Below are positions 16,495-25,307 of a stretch of 64,000 nucleotides of DNA, one piece after another. Source of the DNA: Mycolicibacterium tokaiense (GTDB lineage: Bacteria; Actinomycetota; Actinomycetes; Mycobacteriales; Mycobacteriaceae); NCBI RefSeq assembly GCF_010725885.1, contig NZ_AP022600.1, positions 6,200,001-6,264,000 on the forward strand. The letters are read 5' to 3'. The first letter of the stretch is position 1. Each line of letters begins with the position of its first letter. The notes under the pieces were generated by a model, which was given only the letters and a program-made list of their open reading frames with translations, was not told where the DNA came from and made no database searches. Made by a program: the position numbers and the translations under genes.

Positions 16495-18431
16495 GCGTCC
16501 ACTCCTACCCCGCTGGCATCGATGGTGACAGCGCCCAACCGCGCGAGTTTGGCTTTGTCACTTTCTTTTTCGGCCAACGTTCCGTCCAGCGCGGAATCGA
16601 TGACACCTTCGATCTCGTCGGCCAGGAACGCCATGCCCTGCACCTTGGTGACCGACTGCACGTCCACCAGGAACCGGCCGCGCAGCAGCAGCGCGAGCTG
16701 GCCCAGGTTCATTTCCGGCGCCACCACCGTCGGGTAGCGCTTGAGAACCTCTTCGAGGTTGCCCGGAAACGGGTTCAGATATTGCAGGTGGGCATGGGCC
16801 ACCTTGATTCCCTTGCGGCGGGCCCGCCGGCACGCTTCACCGATGGGGCCATACGAGCTACCCCAGCCCAGCAACAGCAGTTCGGCGTCCCCGGTCGGGT
16901 CGTCGACCTGCAGGTCGGGTACCTCGATACCGGCGATCTTCTCTTGGCGCAGTCGGACCATCAGGTCGTGGTTGGCCGGGTCGTAGGAGATGTTGCCCGA
17001 GCCGTTGGCCGACTCCAACCCACCGATGCGGTGCTCCATGCCCGGCGTTCCCGGGATGGCGAACTGGCGGGCGAGGGTCTGCGGATCGCGGGCGTAGGGC
17101 TGGAAAGGCTGTCCCTGCTCGACGAAGGCGTGCTCGATGGCCGGATAGCTGGTGATGTCCGGAATGCGCCACGGTTCGCTGCCGTTGGCGATGGCTCCGT
17201 CGGAGAGCACGATCACCGGGGTGTGGTACTTGATCGCGATTCGCACCGCCTCCACGGCGATGTCGAAGCAGTCGGACGGCGAGCGCGGAGCCAGCACCGC
17301 CACCGGGGATTCGCCGTTGCGGCCGAACATGGCCTGCAGCAGGTCGGCCTGCTCGGTCTTGGTGGGCAGCCCGGTCGACGGCCCGCCACGCTGCACGTCG
17401 ATGACCACCAGTGGGAGCTCGGTCATTACGGCCAGGCCGATAGCTTCGGACTTCAGCGAGATGCCGGGGCCCGAGGTGGTGGTGACACCCAGCGCGCCGC
17501 CGTAGGACGCACCGATCGCCGACCCGATGCCGGCGATCTCGTCCTCGGCCTGGAAGGTCAGGACGTTGAAGTTCTTGTGCTTGGACAATTCGTGCAGGAT
17601 GTCCGACGCCGGGGTGATCGGGTAACTGCCCAGCATCACCTGCAGGTCGGCCAGGTGTCCGGCGGCCACCAGCCCGTAGGCCAATGCGGTGTTGCCGGAG
17701 ATCTGCCGGTACTCGCCGGACTTGAGCTTGGCCGGGGCCACCTCGTAGGTGGTGGCGAAGGCCTCGGTGGTCTCGCCGTAGTTCCACCCGGCCTTGAGCG
17801 CGAGCACGTTGGCGTCCGCGACATCGGGCTTGCGGGCGAATTTCTCGCGGATGAAGGTCTCGGAGGTCTCGATGGGCCGCCCGTACATCCACGACAGCAG
17901 CCCGAGGGCGAACATGTTCTTGGCGCGCTGCCCGTCCTTCTTGGAGGCGCCGATCTCCTCGACGGCGCCCAGGGTCAGCGACGTCATCGCGACCGCCTGG
18001 ACGTTGTAGTCGGCCAGCTCGTCGTTCTCCAGCGGGTTGGACTCGTAGCCGACCTTGGCCAGATTGCGCTTGGTGAACTCGTCGGAGTTCGCGATCACCA
18101 GACCGCCGCGCGGGAGGTCCCCGATGTTGGCCTTGAGCGCGGCGGGGTTCATCGCCACCAGGACGTCGGGGCGGTCACCGGCGGTGAGGATGTCGTAATC
18201 GGCGATCTGGATCTGGAAGGACGACACGCCAGGCAGGGTGCCCTGTGGTGCGCGGATCTCGGCCGGGTAGTTGGGCTGGGTGGCCAGGTCGTTGCCGAAC
18301 AGCGCGGCCTCGGAGGTGAACCGGTCACCGGTGAGCTGCATACCGTCGCCCGAGTCACCCGCAAAGCGGATGACCACCTTTTCCAGCTTCTCCCGAGGTT
18401 GCGACTTGGTTCCGTTGTCGGTCGGACCCAC
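16491..18431 (-). CDS. korA: 2-oxoglutarate:ferredoxin oxidoreductase alpha subunit KorA
   Basis: 646-aa fusion of the gamma domain (N-terminal, RFAGDSGDGMQLTGDRF) and alpha domain (GSYPITPASDILHELSKHK; RGGPSTGLPTKTEQADL), as in other mycobacterial KorA proteins. GTG 18431 was chosen because VGPTDNG aligns with the start of M. tuberculosis KorA and a G-rich ribosome site (GGCGGGGGA) precedes it. A longer frame to 18539 has no family support. It forms a two-gene operon with korB. Confidence 0.93.
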   Translation of the reverse strand: MGPTDNGTKSQPREKLEKVVIRFAGDSGDGMQLTGDRFTSEAALFGNDLATQPNYPAEIRAPQGTLPGVSSFQIQIADYDILTAGDRPDVLVAMNPAALKANIGDLPRGGLVIANSDEFTKRNLAKVGYESNPLENDELADYNVQAVAMTSLTLGAVEEIGASKKDGQRAKNMFALGLLSWMYGRPIETSETFIREKFARKPDVADANVLALKAGWNYGETTEAFATTYEVAPAKLKSGEYRQISGNTALAYGLVAAGHLADLQVMLGSYPITPASDILHELSKHKNFNVLTFQAEDEIAGIGSAIGASYGGALGVTTTSGPGISLKSEAIGLAVMTELPLVVIDVQRGGPSTGLPTKTEQADLLQAMFGRNGESPVAVLAPRSPSDCFDIAVEAVRIAIKYHTPVIVLSDGAIANGSEPWRIPDITSYPAIEHAFVEQGQPFQPYARDPQTLARQFAIPGTPGMEHRIGGLESANGSGNISYDPANHDLMVRLRQEKIAGIEVPDLQVDDPTGDAELLLLGWGSSYGPIGEACRRARRKGIKVAHAHLQYLNPFPGNLEEVLKRYPTVVAPEMNLGQLALLLRGRFLVDVQSVTKVQGMAFLADEIEGVIDSALDGTLAEKESDKAKLARLGAVTIDASGVGVDA

Positions 18432-18753
18432 GTCCCCGCCTTTCGCCCGTGTGTTTGTGGTGCTCCAGATACGGCGTACCCCGGCGCGGTTCCGATGAAC
18501 GCTCCGTCGGGCACCAGCCACATCAGAAGTTGATGTCACTCGTAGTACCGATTAAAGCACTTTCCTTAGGCAACGCTGCACGCCGGACCCGTCCGACACG
18601 CCGCGCCGCCGCCACTGTCAGCGCTGCTCAGCGATCCGGCGCCGCCGCAGATGAGACAGAATTGTGGTTTTCGTCACTGCGAGTGACGCCAAAAATATAA
18701 GGAGCCGTGCGTACGCATCAGTAACTTGTTCATTCCCGCTCGGCGTTACAGCT
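18432..18753. other. Upstream region of korA and 3' region of the lacI gene (322 bp)
   Basis: No gene is supported. It contains a perfect 10-bp palindrome TGCGTACGCA at 18708-18717 and a short hairpin GTCACT-gcg-AGTGAC at 18673-18687. It must hold the korA promoter on the minus strand; no clear -35/-10 pair stands out. Confidence 0.5.
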
Positions 18754-19755
18754 TCAGCCCGGAATGTTGTAGGGCGTGACCACCTGGATGGGCACCGGCC
18801 GGACCGGTTCGGCGGGCAAGGCGCCACGCTGCTGCAGCAGGACCCGCAAAGCCATCCGGGCGTCGGCGCGCAGATCGTTGTGCAGCACCACAGACAGCCG
18901 GCCCTCGCGCAGCAGCCGCCGGTTGTCGGCGTCGAGGTCGTGGGCCACGAACACCCGGCACGGCCGGCCGAGTTTCTCGAACGCCGCGACGGTTGCGGTG
19001 TTACCGCCGCCCACCGAGTACACCGCCTCGATGTCGGGACGGCGCTGCAGTGCCGCGAGCACCAGCGCCTCGTTGGCGGCGTCGATCCCGTCGCTGTCGG
19101 TGACGTCGACGACGTCCAGCCCGGATCCGCGCAGGCCGGCCCGGAAGCCTACCTCGCGCTCTCCCTCACCTCGGAACACCGTGCGTGACAGGGTGATCAG
19201 CACTGCTGCCCGGTCCGTCCCCAGCCACTGCCGGATCAGGTAGGCCGCCGTCACCCCGGCCGCGTGATTATCGATCCCGACGTAGCCGCACCGGCCGCTG
19301 GCCGGGATGTCGGTGGTGTAGGTGACCACGGGGGTGCCTGCGGCCACCAGCCGGTCCACCGCCTCGGCGACCTCCGGCTCGTCGGGCGCCTTGAGGATCA
19401 CACCGTGGCTGCCCCGTAGGCCCTCCAGGGTGTCGACGGTGGCCGAGGTGGTACCGCTCTCCCACAAATGGAATCGAGCCCGCAACATCGCCGGGGCAAA
19501 CGATGGCAGCTCGGCTTCCACGGCCGCCCGGAAGGCGTCGGAGAAGCGGGTGGGGGTCTGCATCACCACGTCGATCAGGTAGCGCCGGCCGTTGAGTCGC
19601 AACTGTGCGCGCTGCTTGTCCAGATCGGCGATGGCCTGCATCACCTCGGCGCGGGTGTTCTCCCGCACCCCACTGCGGTTGTTGAGCACGCGGTCCACCG
19701 TCGCCTCACTGAGCCCGCACTGTTGTGCGATCTCCCGGACCTTGTAGCGGTGCAT
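18754..19755 (-). CDS. LacI-family regulator of the adjoining cyclitol/sugar cluster
   Basis: 333 aa. An N-terminal LacI helix-turn-helix (residues 1-60, VREIAQQCGLSEATVDRVLN) is followed by a periplasmic-binding-protein-like sensor domain containing GYVGIDNHAAGVTAAYL and VYSVGGGNTAT, the ribose/inositol-binding subtype. ATG 19755 starts the HTH exactly and has a GGGCAGGG site, so the longer frame to 19818 is rejected. It is divergent from the dioxygenase-led operon by 74 bp, in which a TGATGGA/TCCATCA inverted repeat is visible. Probably a local repressor released by the pathway substrate. Confidence 0.88.
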   Translation of the reverse strand: MHRYKVREIAQQCGLSEATVDRVLNNRSGVRENTRAEVMQAIADLDKQRAQLRLNGRRYLIDVVMQTPTRFSDAFRAAVEAELPSFAPAMLRARFHLWESGTTSATVDTLEGLRGSHGVILKAPDEPEVAEAVDRLVAAGTPVVTYTTDIPASGRCGYVGIDNHAAGVTAAYLIRQWLGTDRAAVLITLSRTVFRGEGEREVGFRAGLRGSGLDVVDVTDSDGIDAANEALVLAALQRRPDIEAVYSVGGGNTATVAAFEKLGRPCRVFVAHDLDADNRRLLREGRLSVVLHNDLRADARMALRVLLQQRGALPAEPVRPVPIQVVTPYNIPG

Positions 19756-19777
19756 CCCTGCCCTCGTGATGGCTTTT

Positions 19778-19810
19778 TGATGGATTTCTGGTGTTGATTG
19801 TGTTCCATCA
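19778..19810. promoter_or_regulatory. Inverted repeat, candidate LacI-family operator
   Basis: TGATGGA (19778-19784) and TCCATCA (19804-19810) are perfect inverted arms separated by 19 bp between the divergent lacI and dioxygenase genes. A further GTGATGG occurs at 19766-19772. The spacing is wider than a classic LacI operator, so the exact site is uncertain. Confidence 0.4.
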
Positions 19811-19829
19811 CACAGCAAGACTTCTCGGT

Positions 19830-20972
19830 ATGTCCACCCCCGTCCGTCCCGGCGCCTTCATCGAGGACGCCGATTGTTGCCTCGACGACTTCAGCGCCCT
19901 GGTACTGCGCGACACCGATGTCGCCGATTACCCCCACGCCCACGACGTCCGCGGCGGCGTGCTGATCTACCGCGCCCTGGCCGGCGTCGATCGCCGCGCT
20001 GTGCAGGCCGAGTTGATCCGCGCGCTGCGCGACGGTCCCGGTGTCGTGGTGATCGAGAGCGCCTTCGACGACGACGTGGTGGACCGAGCGAGCGCGGCCT
20101 TCGACCAGCTGATCGCCGCCCAGCGCGCCGCCGGCGCCTCGGCCGGCGATCATTTCGGCAAGCCCGGAGCCAACGACCGGGTGTGGAACGCGGCGCAGAA
20201 GCTGGCCCTGCATGCCCCCGAGGTGTTCGCCGAGTACTACGCCAACGACGCGCTGGCCCTCATCTGCCAGGCCTGGCTGGGTCCGCGCTATCAGGTGACC
20301 TCTCAGGTGAACGTCGTCAACCCCGGTGGTGCCGCCCAGGTCCCGCACCGGGACTACCACCTGGGCTTCGTCGACCCCGACCAGTTGGCGGCCTACCCCG
20401 CGCACCTGCATCACCTCTCGCCGGCGCTGACCCTGCAGGGCGCCGTGGCGCACTGCGACATGCCGGTGGAGAGCGGCCCCACCATGTTGTTGCCGCATTC
20501 GCAGAAGTTCGCCGCCGGGTACATCGCCTTCAACCGGCCCGAGTTCATCGACTTCTTCGCCGCGCACCAGGTGCAGACGCCGCTGCGCAAGGGCGACGCG
20601 GTGTTCTTCAATCCGGCGCTGTATCACGGTGCGGGACAAAATGTCTCGCCCGACATCAAGCGGATGGCCAACCTGCTGCAGATCTCGTCGCCGTTCGGCC
20701 GGGCCATGGAGTCGCTGGACCGCACCGCCATGGTGCGCGCGGTCTACCCGGCCCTGCTGCGGATGCAGGAACACGGCCGCGACGTGCTCAACACCGTGGT
20801 CGCCACCGCCGAGGGCTACGCCTTCCCCACCAACCTCGACCGCGACCAGCCCATCGGCAGCCTGGCCCCACCCAGCCAGGTCGACGTGGTCCTCGCGGCT
20901 CTGCGTGACCGCCTCACCCCCGAACAACTCGACACCGCACTGCGCGACCAGAACGAACGGAGAATCCCATGA
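19830..20972 (+). CDS. Phytanoyl-CoA dioxygenase (PhyH)-family Fe(II)/2-oxoglutarate oxygenase
   Basis: 380 aa. The iron-binding triad is visible: His173 and Asp175 in VPHRDYHLGF, and His266 in ALYHGAGQN. Arg in IKRMANLLQ is placed to hold 2-oxoglutarate. PhyH enzymes hydroxylate or O-/N-demethylate small molecules. It heads an operon of two Gfo/Idh/MocA dehydrogenases and two TIM-barrel isomerases, with ATGA overlaps throughout, so it probably opens up a modified cyclitol or sugar (inference). ATG 19830 starts after the regulatory region; no strong ribosome site is visible. Confidence 0.85.
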   Translation: MSTPVRPGAFIEDADCCLDDFSALVLRDTDVADYPHAHDVRGGVLIYRALAGVDRRAVQAELIRALRDGPGVVVIESAFDDDVVDRASAAFDQLIAAQRAAGASAGDHFGKPGANDRVWNAAQKLALHAPEVFAEYYANDALALICQAWLGPRYQVTSQVNVVNPGGAAQVPHRDYHLGFVDPDQLAAYPAHLHHLSPALTLQGAVAHCDMPVESGPTMLLPHSQKFAAGYIAFNRPEFIDFFAAHQVQTPLRKGDAVFFNPALYHGAGQNVSPDIKRMANLLQISSPFGRAMESLDRTAMVRAVYPALLRMQEHGRDVLNTVVATAEGYAFPTNLDRDQPIGSLAPPSQVDVVLAALRDRLTPEQLDTALRDQNERRIP

Positions 20973-21973
20973 CCACCCTCGGACTCATCGGCCTCGGCCG
21001 CATCGGGGCCTTCCACACCGAGACACTGAGCGGCCTGCCGGAGCTCGACCGCCTCGTCATCACCGACGAGCGCACCGAGCTGGTCCGTCAGGTGGCCGAC
21101 AAGTACGGCGCCACGCCAGTGGATTCGGTTGCCGCACTCCTGGATTCAGGAATCGACGGCGTTGTGGTGGCAGCAGCCACCCCCGCGCACGCCGAGCTGA
21201 CACTGGCCGCGGTGCAGCGCGGGCTGCCCACCTTCTGCGAGAAACCGGTGGCCTCCACCGCCGCCGAGAGCGCACGGGTGGCCGCCGCCATCGCAGCATC
21301 CGGTGTGCCGGTGCAGATCGGTTACCAGCGCCGCTTCGATGCCGCATTCGCCGCCGCCAAGGCCGTGGTGGACAGTGGCTCGCTGGGCCATCTGCACACC
21401 GTCCGCAGCACCACCATGGACCCCGCTCCCCCGCCGCTGGACTACATCAAGGGCTCCGGCGGCATCTTTCGCGATTGCGCCGTCCACGATTTCGACGCCT
21501 TGCGCTGGATCACCGGGCAGGAGGCCGTCGAGGTGTACGCCACCGGCAGCGTGCAGGGTGACCCGTTGTTCACCGAGTACGGCGACGTCGACACCGCCGC
21601 GGTGATCGTGCGCTTCGACGGTGGCGCTCTCGGCGTGGTCTCCAACGCCCGCTACAACGGCCGCGGGTACGACTGCCGGCTCGAGGTGCACGGTTTCAAC
21701 GACACCGTGGTCGCCGGGTGGGATCAGGGAGTGCCCGTGGGCAATGCCGACCCCGTGAACGATTTCCCCACCGGCACGCCACATCACTTCTTCATGGACC
21801 GGTTCACCGAGGCCTTCCGCACCGAGCTCAGCGGCTTCGTACAGGTGGTCAAGGGCGGGCCGATCCTGGGCGCGACGGTGGCCGACGCGGTGGAGGTGGC
21901 CTGGATCGCCGAGGCGGCCGCCGAGTCCCTGCGCCGCGGCACCCCGGTGCGCATCGAGGAGGTTCGCCAGTGA
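20969..21973 (+). CDS. Gfo/Idh/MocA-family dehydrogenase (inositol 2-dehydrogenase-like)
   Basis: 334 aa. The N-terminal Rossmann domain has GLIGLGRIGAFH and the conserved FCEKPVAS (the Lys of EKP is catalytic in the family). The C-terminal domain has GGIFRDCAVHDFDALRW with the Asp-x3-His substrate motif typical of myo-inositol dehydrogenases. It probably oxidises a ring hydroxyl of an inositol or related sugar with NAD+. The ATG overlaps the stop of the dioxygenase gene. A second relative is encoded at 22824 and a third, iolG, at 35013. Confidence 0.87.
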   Translation: MTTLGLIGLGRIGAFHTETLSGLPELDRLVITDERTELVRQVADKYGATPVDSVAALLDSGIDGVVVAAATPAHAELTLAAVQRGLPTFCEKPVASTAAESARVAAAIAASGVPVQIGYQRRFDAAFAAAKAVVDSGSLGHLHTVRSTTMDPAPPPLDYIKGSGGIFRDCAVHDFDALRWITGQEAVEVYATGSVQGDPLFTEYGDVDTAAVIVRFDGGALGVVSNARYNGRGYDCRLEVHGFNDTVVAGWDQGVPVGNADPVNDFPTGTPHHFFMDRFTEAFRTELSGFVQVVKGGPILGATVADAVEVAWIAEAAAESLRRGTPVRIEEVRQ

Positions 21974-22827
21974 AGATCGCCGGAGCTCCCATCTCCTGGG
22001 GCGTATGTGAGGTCCCCGGCTGGGGCCACCAGCTGGACCGTGACCGGGTGATGGCCGAGATGCGCCAGGCCGGGCTGACGGCCACCGAACTGGGGCCGGA
22101 CGGCTTCCTGCCCACGGACACAGGCGAACTCACGGCCTTCCTCGACGGATTCGGGCTCTCCTGCGTCGGTGGGTTCGTACCGGTACTGCTGCACGACGAC
22201 GGCCATGACCCCGCCGACGACCTCGCCGGTCCGCTGGACTCCCTGGTGGCCGCACGCGCGGAGGTGGTGGTGCTGGCCGCCGCCACCGGCGCCGACGGGT
22301 ACGACGACCGCCCCGAACTCGACGACGCCCAGTGGAAAACTCTGCTGGATAACCTGGATCGGCTCGCAGGCATCGTGGCCGAACGCGGGCTCACGGCGGT
22401 ATTGCACCCACACGTCGGCACGATGGTCGAGACCCGTGCCGACGTGGACCGGGTGCTGGCCGGGTCCGGCATCGCACTGTGTCTGGACACTGGCCACCTG
22501 CTGATCGGTGGCACCGACCCGCTGGCGCTGACCCACGACGTGCCGGAACGCATCGCGCACACCCACCTCAAGGACGTCGACGCTGCCCTGGCCCAGAAGG
22601 TGCAGGCCGGTGAGATGACCTACACCCAGGCGGTGGCGGCGGGCATGTACGTCCCGCTGGGCGCCGGCGACGTCGACATCGCCGGCATCGTCACCACGCT
22701 GGAGCGCGGCGGCTACACCGGCTGGTATGTCATGGAGCAGGACAACATCCTGACCGCGGCCCCCGAGGGCGACGGACCGCTGGCCGACGTGCTGGCCAGT
22801 GTCCGCTTCCTGCAGGGCCTTTCATGA
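21970..22827 (+). CDS. Sugar phosphate isomerase/epimerase-type TIM barrel (IolE-like)
   Basis: 285-aa AP-endonuclease-2-type barrel. Motifs APISWGVCEVPGWG at the N terminus, LHPHVGTMVET, LCLDTGHLLIGG and HTHLKDVD correspond to the metal ligands of myo-inosose-2 dehydratase. It is thus a likely dehydratase or isomerase acting on the keto-product of the preceding dehydrogenase. GTG 21970 overlaps the iolG-like stop (GTGA). It is distinct from the second IolE-like protein at 34098, which starts with APDSWGVWFP. Confidence 0.85.
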   Translation: MKIAGAPISWGVCEVPGWGHQLDRDRVMAEMRQAGLTATELGPDGFLPTDTGELTAFLDGFGLSCVGGFVPVLLHDDGHDPADDLAGPLDSLVAARAEVVVLAAATGADGYDDRPELDDAQWKTLLDNLDRLAGIVAERGLTAVLHPHVGTMVETRADVDRVLAGSGIALCLDTGHLLIGGTDPLALTHDVPERIAHTHLKDVDAALAQKVQAGEMTYTQAVAAGMYVPLGAGDVDIAGIVTTLERGGYTGWYVMEQDNILTAAPEGDGPLADVLASVRFLQGLS

Positions 22828-23801
22828 CCTTGCGCATCGGTGTGCTCGGCGCCTCGCGCATCGCGGAGAACGCGATCGTGGCACCGGCCGCCGAACTGGG
22901 CCACCGGCTGGTGGCGGTGGCCGCCCGTGATCCCGAGCGGGCAGGTGTGTTCGCCGACAAATATGGCGTCGAGCGGGTGCTGGGCAGCTATCAGGAGGTG
23001 ATCGACGACGCCGAGGTCGACGTTGTCTACAACCCGCTGGCCAACGGTCTGCACGCACCGTGGAACCTGGCGGCGATCCGGGCGGGCAAGCCGGTGCTCA
23101 CCGAGAAGCCGTTCGCCGACAACCGCGAACAGGCCGCCGACGTGGCCGCTGCCGCCCGGGACGCGGGAGTGGCTGTGCTGGAGGGGTTTCACTACTTCTT
23201 CCACCCGGCGTCGCAGCGGGCCTTGGAGCTGGCCCGCGACGGGTCGGTGGGCACCCTGCGCCGGGTCGAGGTGTTGATGACCATGCCCGCACCGCCCGAC
23301 ACCGATCCACGCTGGTCACTGGAGTTGGCCGGTGGCGCCCTGATGGATCTGGGCTGTTACGGACTGCACATCATGCGGGTGTTCAGTGCGGCCGCCGGTG
23401 GTGCGCCGCAGATCACCGCCGCCACCGCCGTGCAGCGCTTCCCCGGGGTGGATGCCAGCTGTGACGTCGAGCTGGCCCTGCCGGGCGGTGTGGTGGGCAC
23501 GTCGAGCCACACCATGGTCTCGGATGCGTACCGGTTCACGTTGCGGGTCATCGGGTCTCACGGTGAGGCACTGGTACACAACTTCATCAAGCCGCACGAC
23601 GACGACCGGATCACCATCACGACCGACGACGGAACCCGGGTGGAGCACCTGGGGAGGCGAGCGTCGTACACCTATCAGCTGGAGGCGTTCGCCGCGCACG
23701 TCGAGCAGGGCGCACCTCTGCCCCTCGGACCGGACGACGCCGTCGCCAACATGGCGTTGATCGACGACGCCTACCGGGCCGCCGGGATGCAGCCACGATG
23801 A
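22824..23801 (+). CDS. Second Gfo/Idh/MocA-family oxidoreductase of the cyclitol cluster
   Basis: 325 aa with IGVLGASRIAENAIV at the N terminus, VLTEKPFADNREQA carrying the catalytic EKP, and GALMDLGCYGLHIMR where the usual Asp-x3-His is replaced by a Cys/His arrangement as in the glucose-fructose or xylose dehydrogenase branch. It is more distant from inositol dehydrogenases than the product of 20969, so it probably acts on another intermediate. ATGA overlap with the preceding gene. Confidence 0.83.
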   Translation: MTLRIGVLGASRIAENAIVAPAAELGHRLVAVAARDPERAGVFADKYGVERVLGSYQEVIDDAEVDVVYNPLANGLHAPWNLAAIRAGKPVLTEKPFADNREQAADVAAAARDAGVAVLEGFHYFFHPASQRALELARDGSVGTLRRVEVLMTMPAPPDTDPRWSLELAGGALMDLGCYGLHIMRVFSAAAGGAPQITAATAVQRFPGVDASCDVELALPGGVVGTSSHTMVSDAYRFTLRVIGSHGEALVHNFIKPHDDDRITITTDDGTRVEHLGRRASYTYQLEAFAAHVEQGAPLPLGPDDAVANMALIDDAYRAAGMQPR

Positions 23802-24574
23802 GCACCGTCGACCTGGCCGTCTGCGCCGAGATGGTGTTCACCGACCTGCCGATCGTCGAACGGGTCCGCCGTATCCACGACCTGGGGTTCGCCGTGGAGA
23901 TCTGGAGCTTTCACGACAAGGACCTCGACGCCCTGGCCGCCACCGGCGCGCGGTTCTCGTCGATGACGGGCTATCTGCACGGCGACCTGTACCACCCCGA
24001 CGGGGCGGCCGAGGTGGTCCGCACCGCGCAGGCCGCCGTGAAAGCCGCTGCGGTGCTCGGTGTTCCGCGGCTGGTGGTGCACCCCGGCGAGCTGGTGGAC
24101 GGACACGCGGCGCGCCCGGTCCATCGGGCCACCGGGCCGATGTGGTTCGCTGCGTTACGCGGTTTGGCGGCGCTGGGCGATCTGGGCGCCGAGGCCGGCG
24201 TCACCTTCTGCCTGGAAAATCTCAACACTGTCGTCGACCACCCGGGCGTGCCGTTGGCCCGGGCCAAAGACACGCTGGCGTTGGTGGAGGCGGTGGACCA
24301 TCCCCACGTGAAGATGATGCTGGACCTCTATCACGCCCAGATCGGCGAAGGGAACCTGATCGAACTGGTGCGGCGCGCCGGGGCGGCCATCGGCGAGATC
24401 CAGGTGGCCGACGTCCCGGGGCGATGCGAACCGGGTACCGGCGAGATCAACTACCGAGCGGTGGCCGCCGCACTGCGCGAGACGCAGTACCGCGGAACGA
24501 TCGGCCTGGAGGCCTTTGCCGCCGCCGACAGCGAGGCCGCCCTGGAAGCGTTCCGGGCGGCCTTCGCAGGGTGA
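23798..24574 (+). CDS. Hydroxypyruvate-isomerase-like TIM-barrel protein
   Basis: 258 aa. CAEMVFTDLPIVERVRRIHDLGFAVEIWSFHDKD at the N terminus (split here across residues 9-42) and FCLENLNTV, MMLDLYHAQIGEGNL and GEIQVADVPGRCEPGTGEINY are the hallmarks of the hydroxypyruvate isomerase / AP-endonuclease-2 family, including metal-binding Glu, Asp, His and Glu. Last gene of the dioxygenase-led operon, with an ATGA overlap. It may isomerise a short product or a ring-opened sugar. The family name does not prove hydroxypyruvate is the substrate. Confidence 0.82.
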   Translation: MSTVDLAVCAEMVFTDLPIVERVRRIHDLGFAVEIWSFHDKDLDALAATGARFSSMTGYLHGDLYHPDGAAEVVRTAQAAVKAAAVLGVPRLVVHPGELVDGHAARPVHRATGPMWFAALRGLAALGDLGAEAGVTFCLENLNTVVDHPGVPLARAKDTLALVEAVDHPHVKMMLDLYHAQIGEGNLIELVRRAGAAIGEIQVADVPGRCEPGTGEINYRAVAAALRETQYRGTIGLEAFAAADSEAALEAFRAAFAG

Positions 24575-24581
24575 ACCGTGG

Positions 24582-25109
24582 CTAGCTGGCTGCCCGCAGA
24601 TTCGGGCTGACCCAGCGCGCGTGGCAAACAGCCGGACGGCCCGGATTCTGGGCGAAGCGCTCAGCGAGCTTCTGCAGGGTCTCGGTGATGGTCGACGCGT
24701 GCTGATCGGTGTCGCCGGAGAGCTGGTCGAACAGCGGGGTCAGCGCTGTGCCGAACTCCATGGACTCGGTGACCTCGGTGGTGCCGGCCTCGGTCTCGCT
24801 GAGCTCCCAGCGCCACCGGCGCCCGTAGCCGTCCTGCCACTCGATGGTCTTGCCGTCTTCCAGCGCAGTGACGGTGGACGTGGCCTGGTAGGGCACACCA
24901 GCTTGTTCCATCGCGACGGTGAAGCTGTCTCCGACGGACAACCGCTCCGGGCCCAGCACCGGAAGATCACGCATGCGCCCGGAGCCATCGAGTTCGCGAT
25001 GCTGCCGGGGATCGGCGATCAAGGCAAACACTTCAGCTGCGGGAGCCGCGACCTCCACCCGCCTCGCAACGGCAGTTGGGCCCGCGTCCACGTCGACGAC
25101 AGTCACCAT
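24582..25109 (-). CDS. SRPBCC (START/polyketide cyclase-like) protein
   Basis: 175 aa with the SRPBCC fold pattern: VARRVEVAAPAAEVFALIADP at the start (helix-grip entry strand), GRRWRWELSETEAGTTEVTESMEF in the middle strands, and a C-terminal long helix ITETLQKLAERF. These proteins bind hydrophobic ligands, and many mycobacterial members have no known function. ATG 25109 was chosen because TATGGT lies 7 nt upstream (leaderless); ATG 25121 is an alternative. Convergent with the cyclitol operon and probably unrelated to it. Confidence 0.78.
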   Translation of the reverse strand: MVTVVDVDAGPTAVARRVEVAAPAAEVFALIADPRQHRELDGSGRMRDLPVLGPERLSVGDSFTVAMEQAGVPYQATSTVTALEDGKTIEWQDGYGRRWRWELSETEAGTTEVTESMEFGTALTPLFDQLSGDTDQHASTITETLQKLAERFAQNPGRPAVCHARWVSPNLRAAS

Positions 25110-25307
25110 GCCACGGACCATACCCGCAAATCAGAGGCGATAACCATGAGGAATATGCCAGGTAGGACATGAATTTCCTGAGAAAAGAGACAGCGCATCC
25201 CAAGAGTGGGAAACCCACTGCGGCGCCGGGAGTGCTGGCCCGCAAACGCTGCGGAACCTGTGCACCTCCGACGCCGCAGGTGAGCAGATGCTCGTTGAGG
25301 TAGGCAA

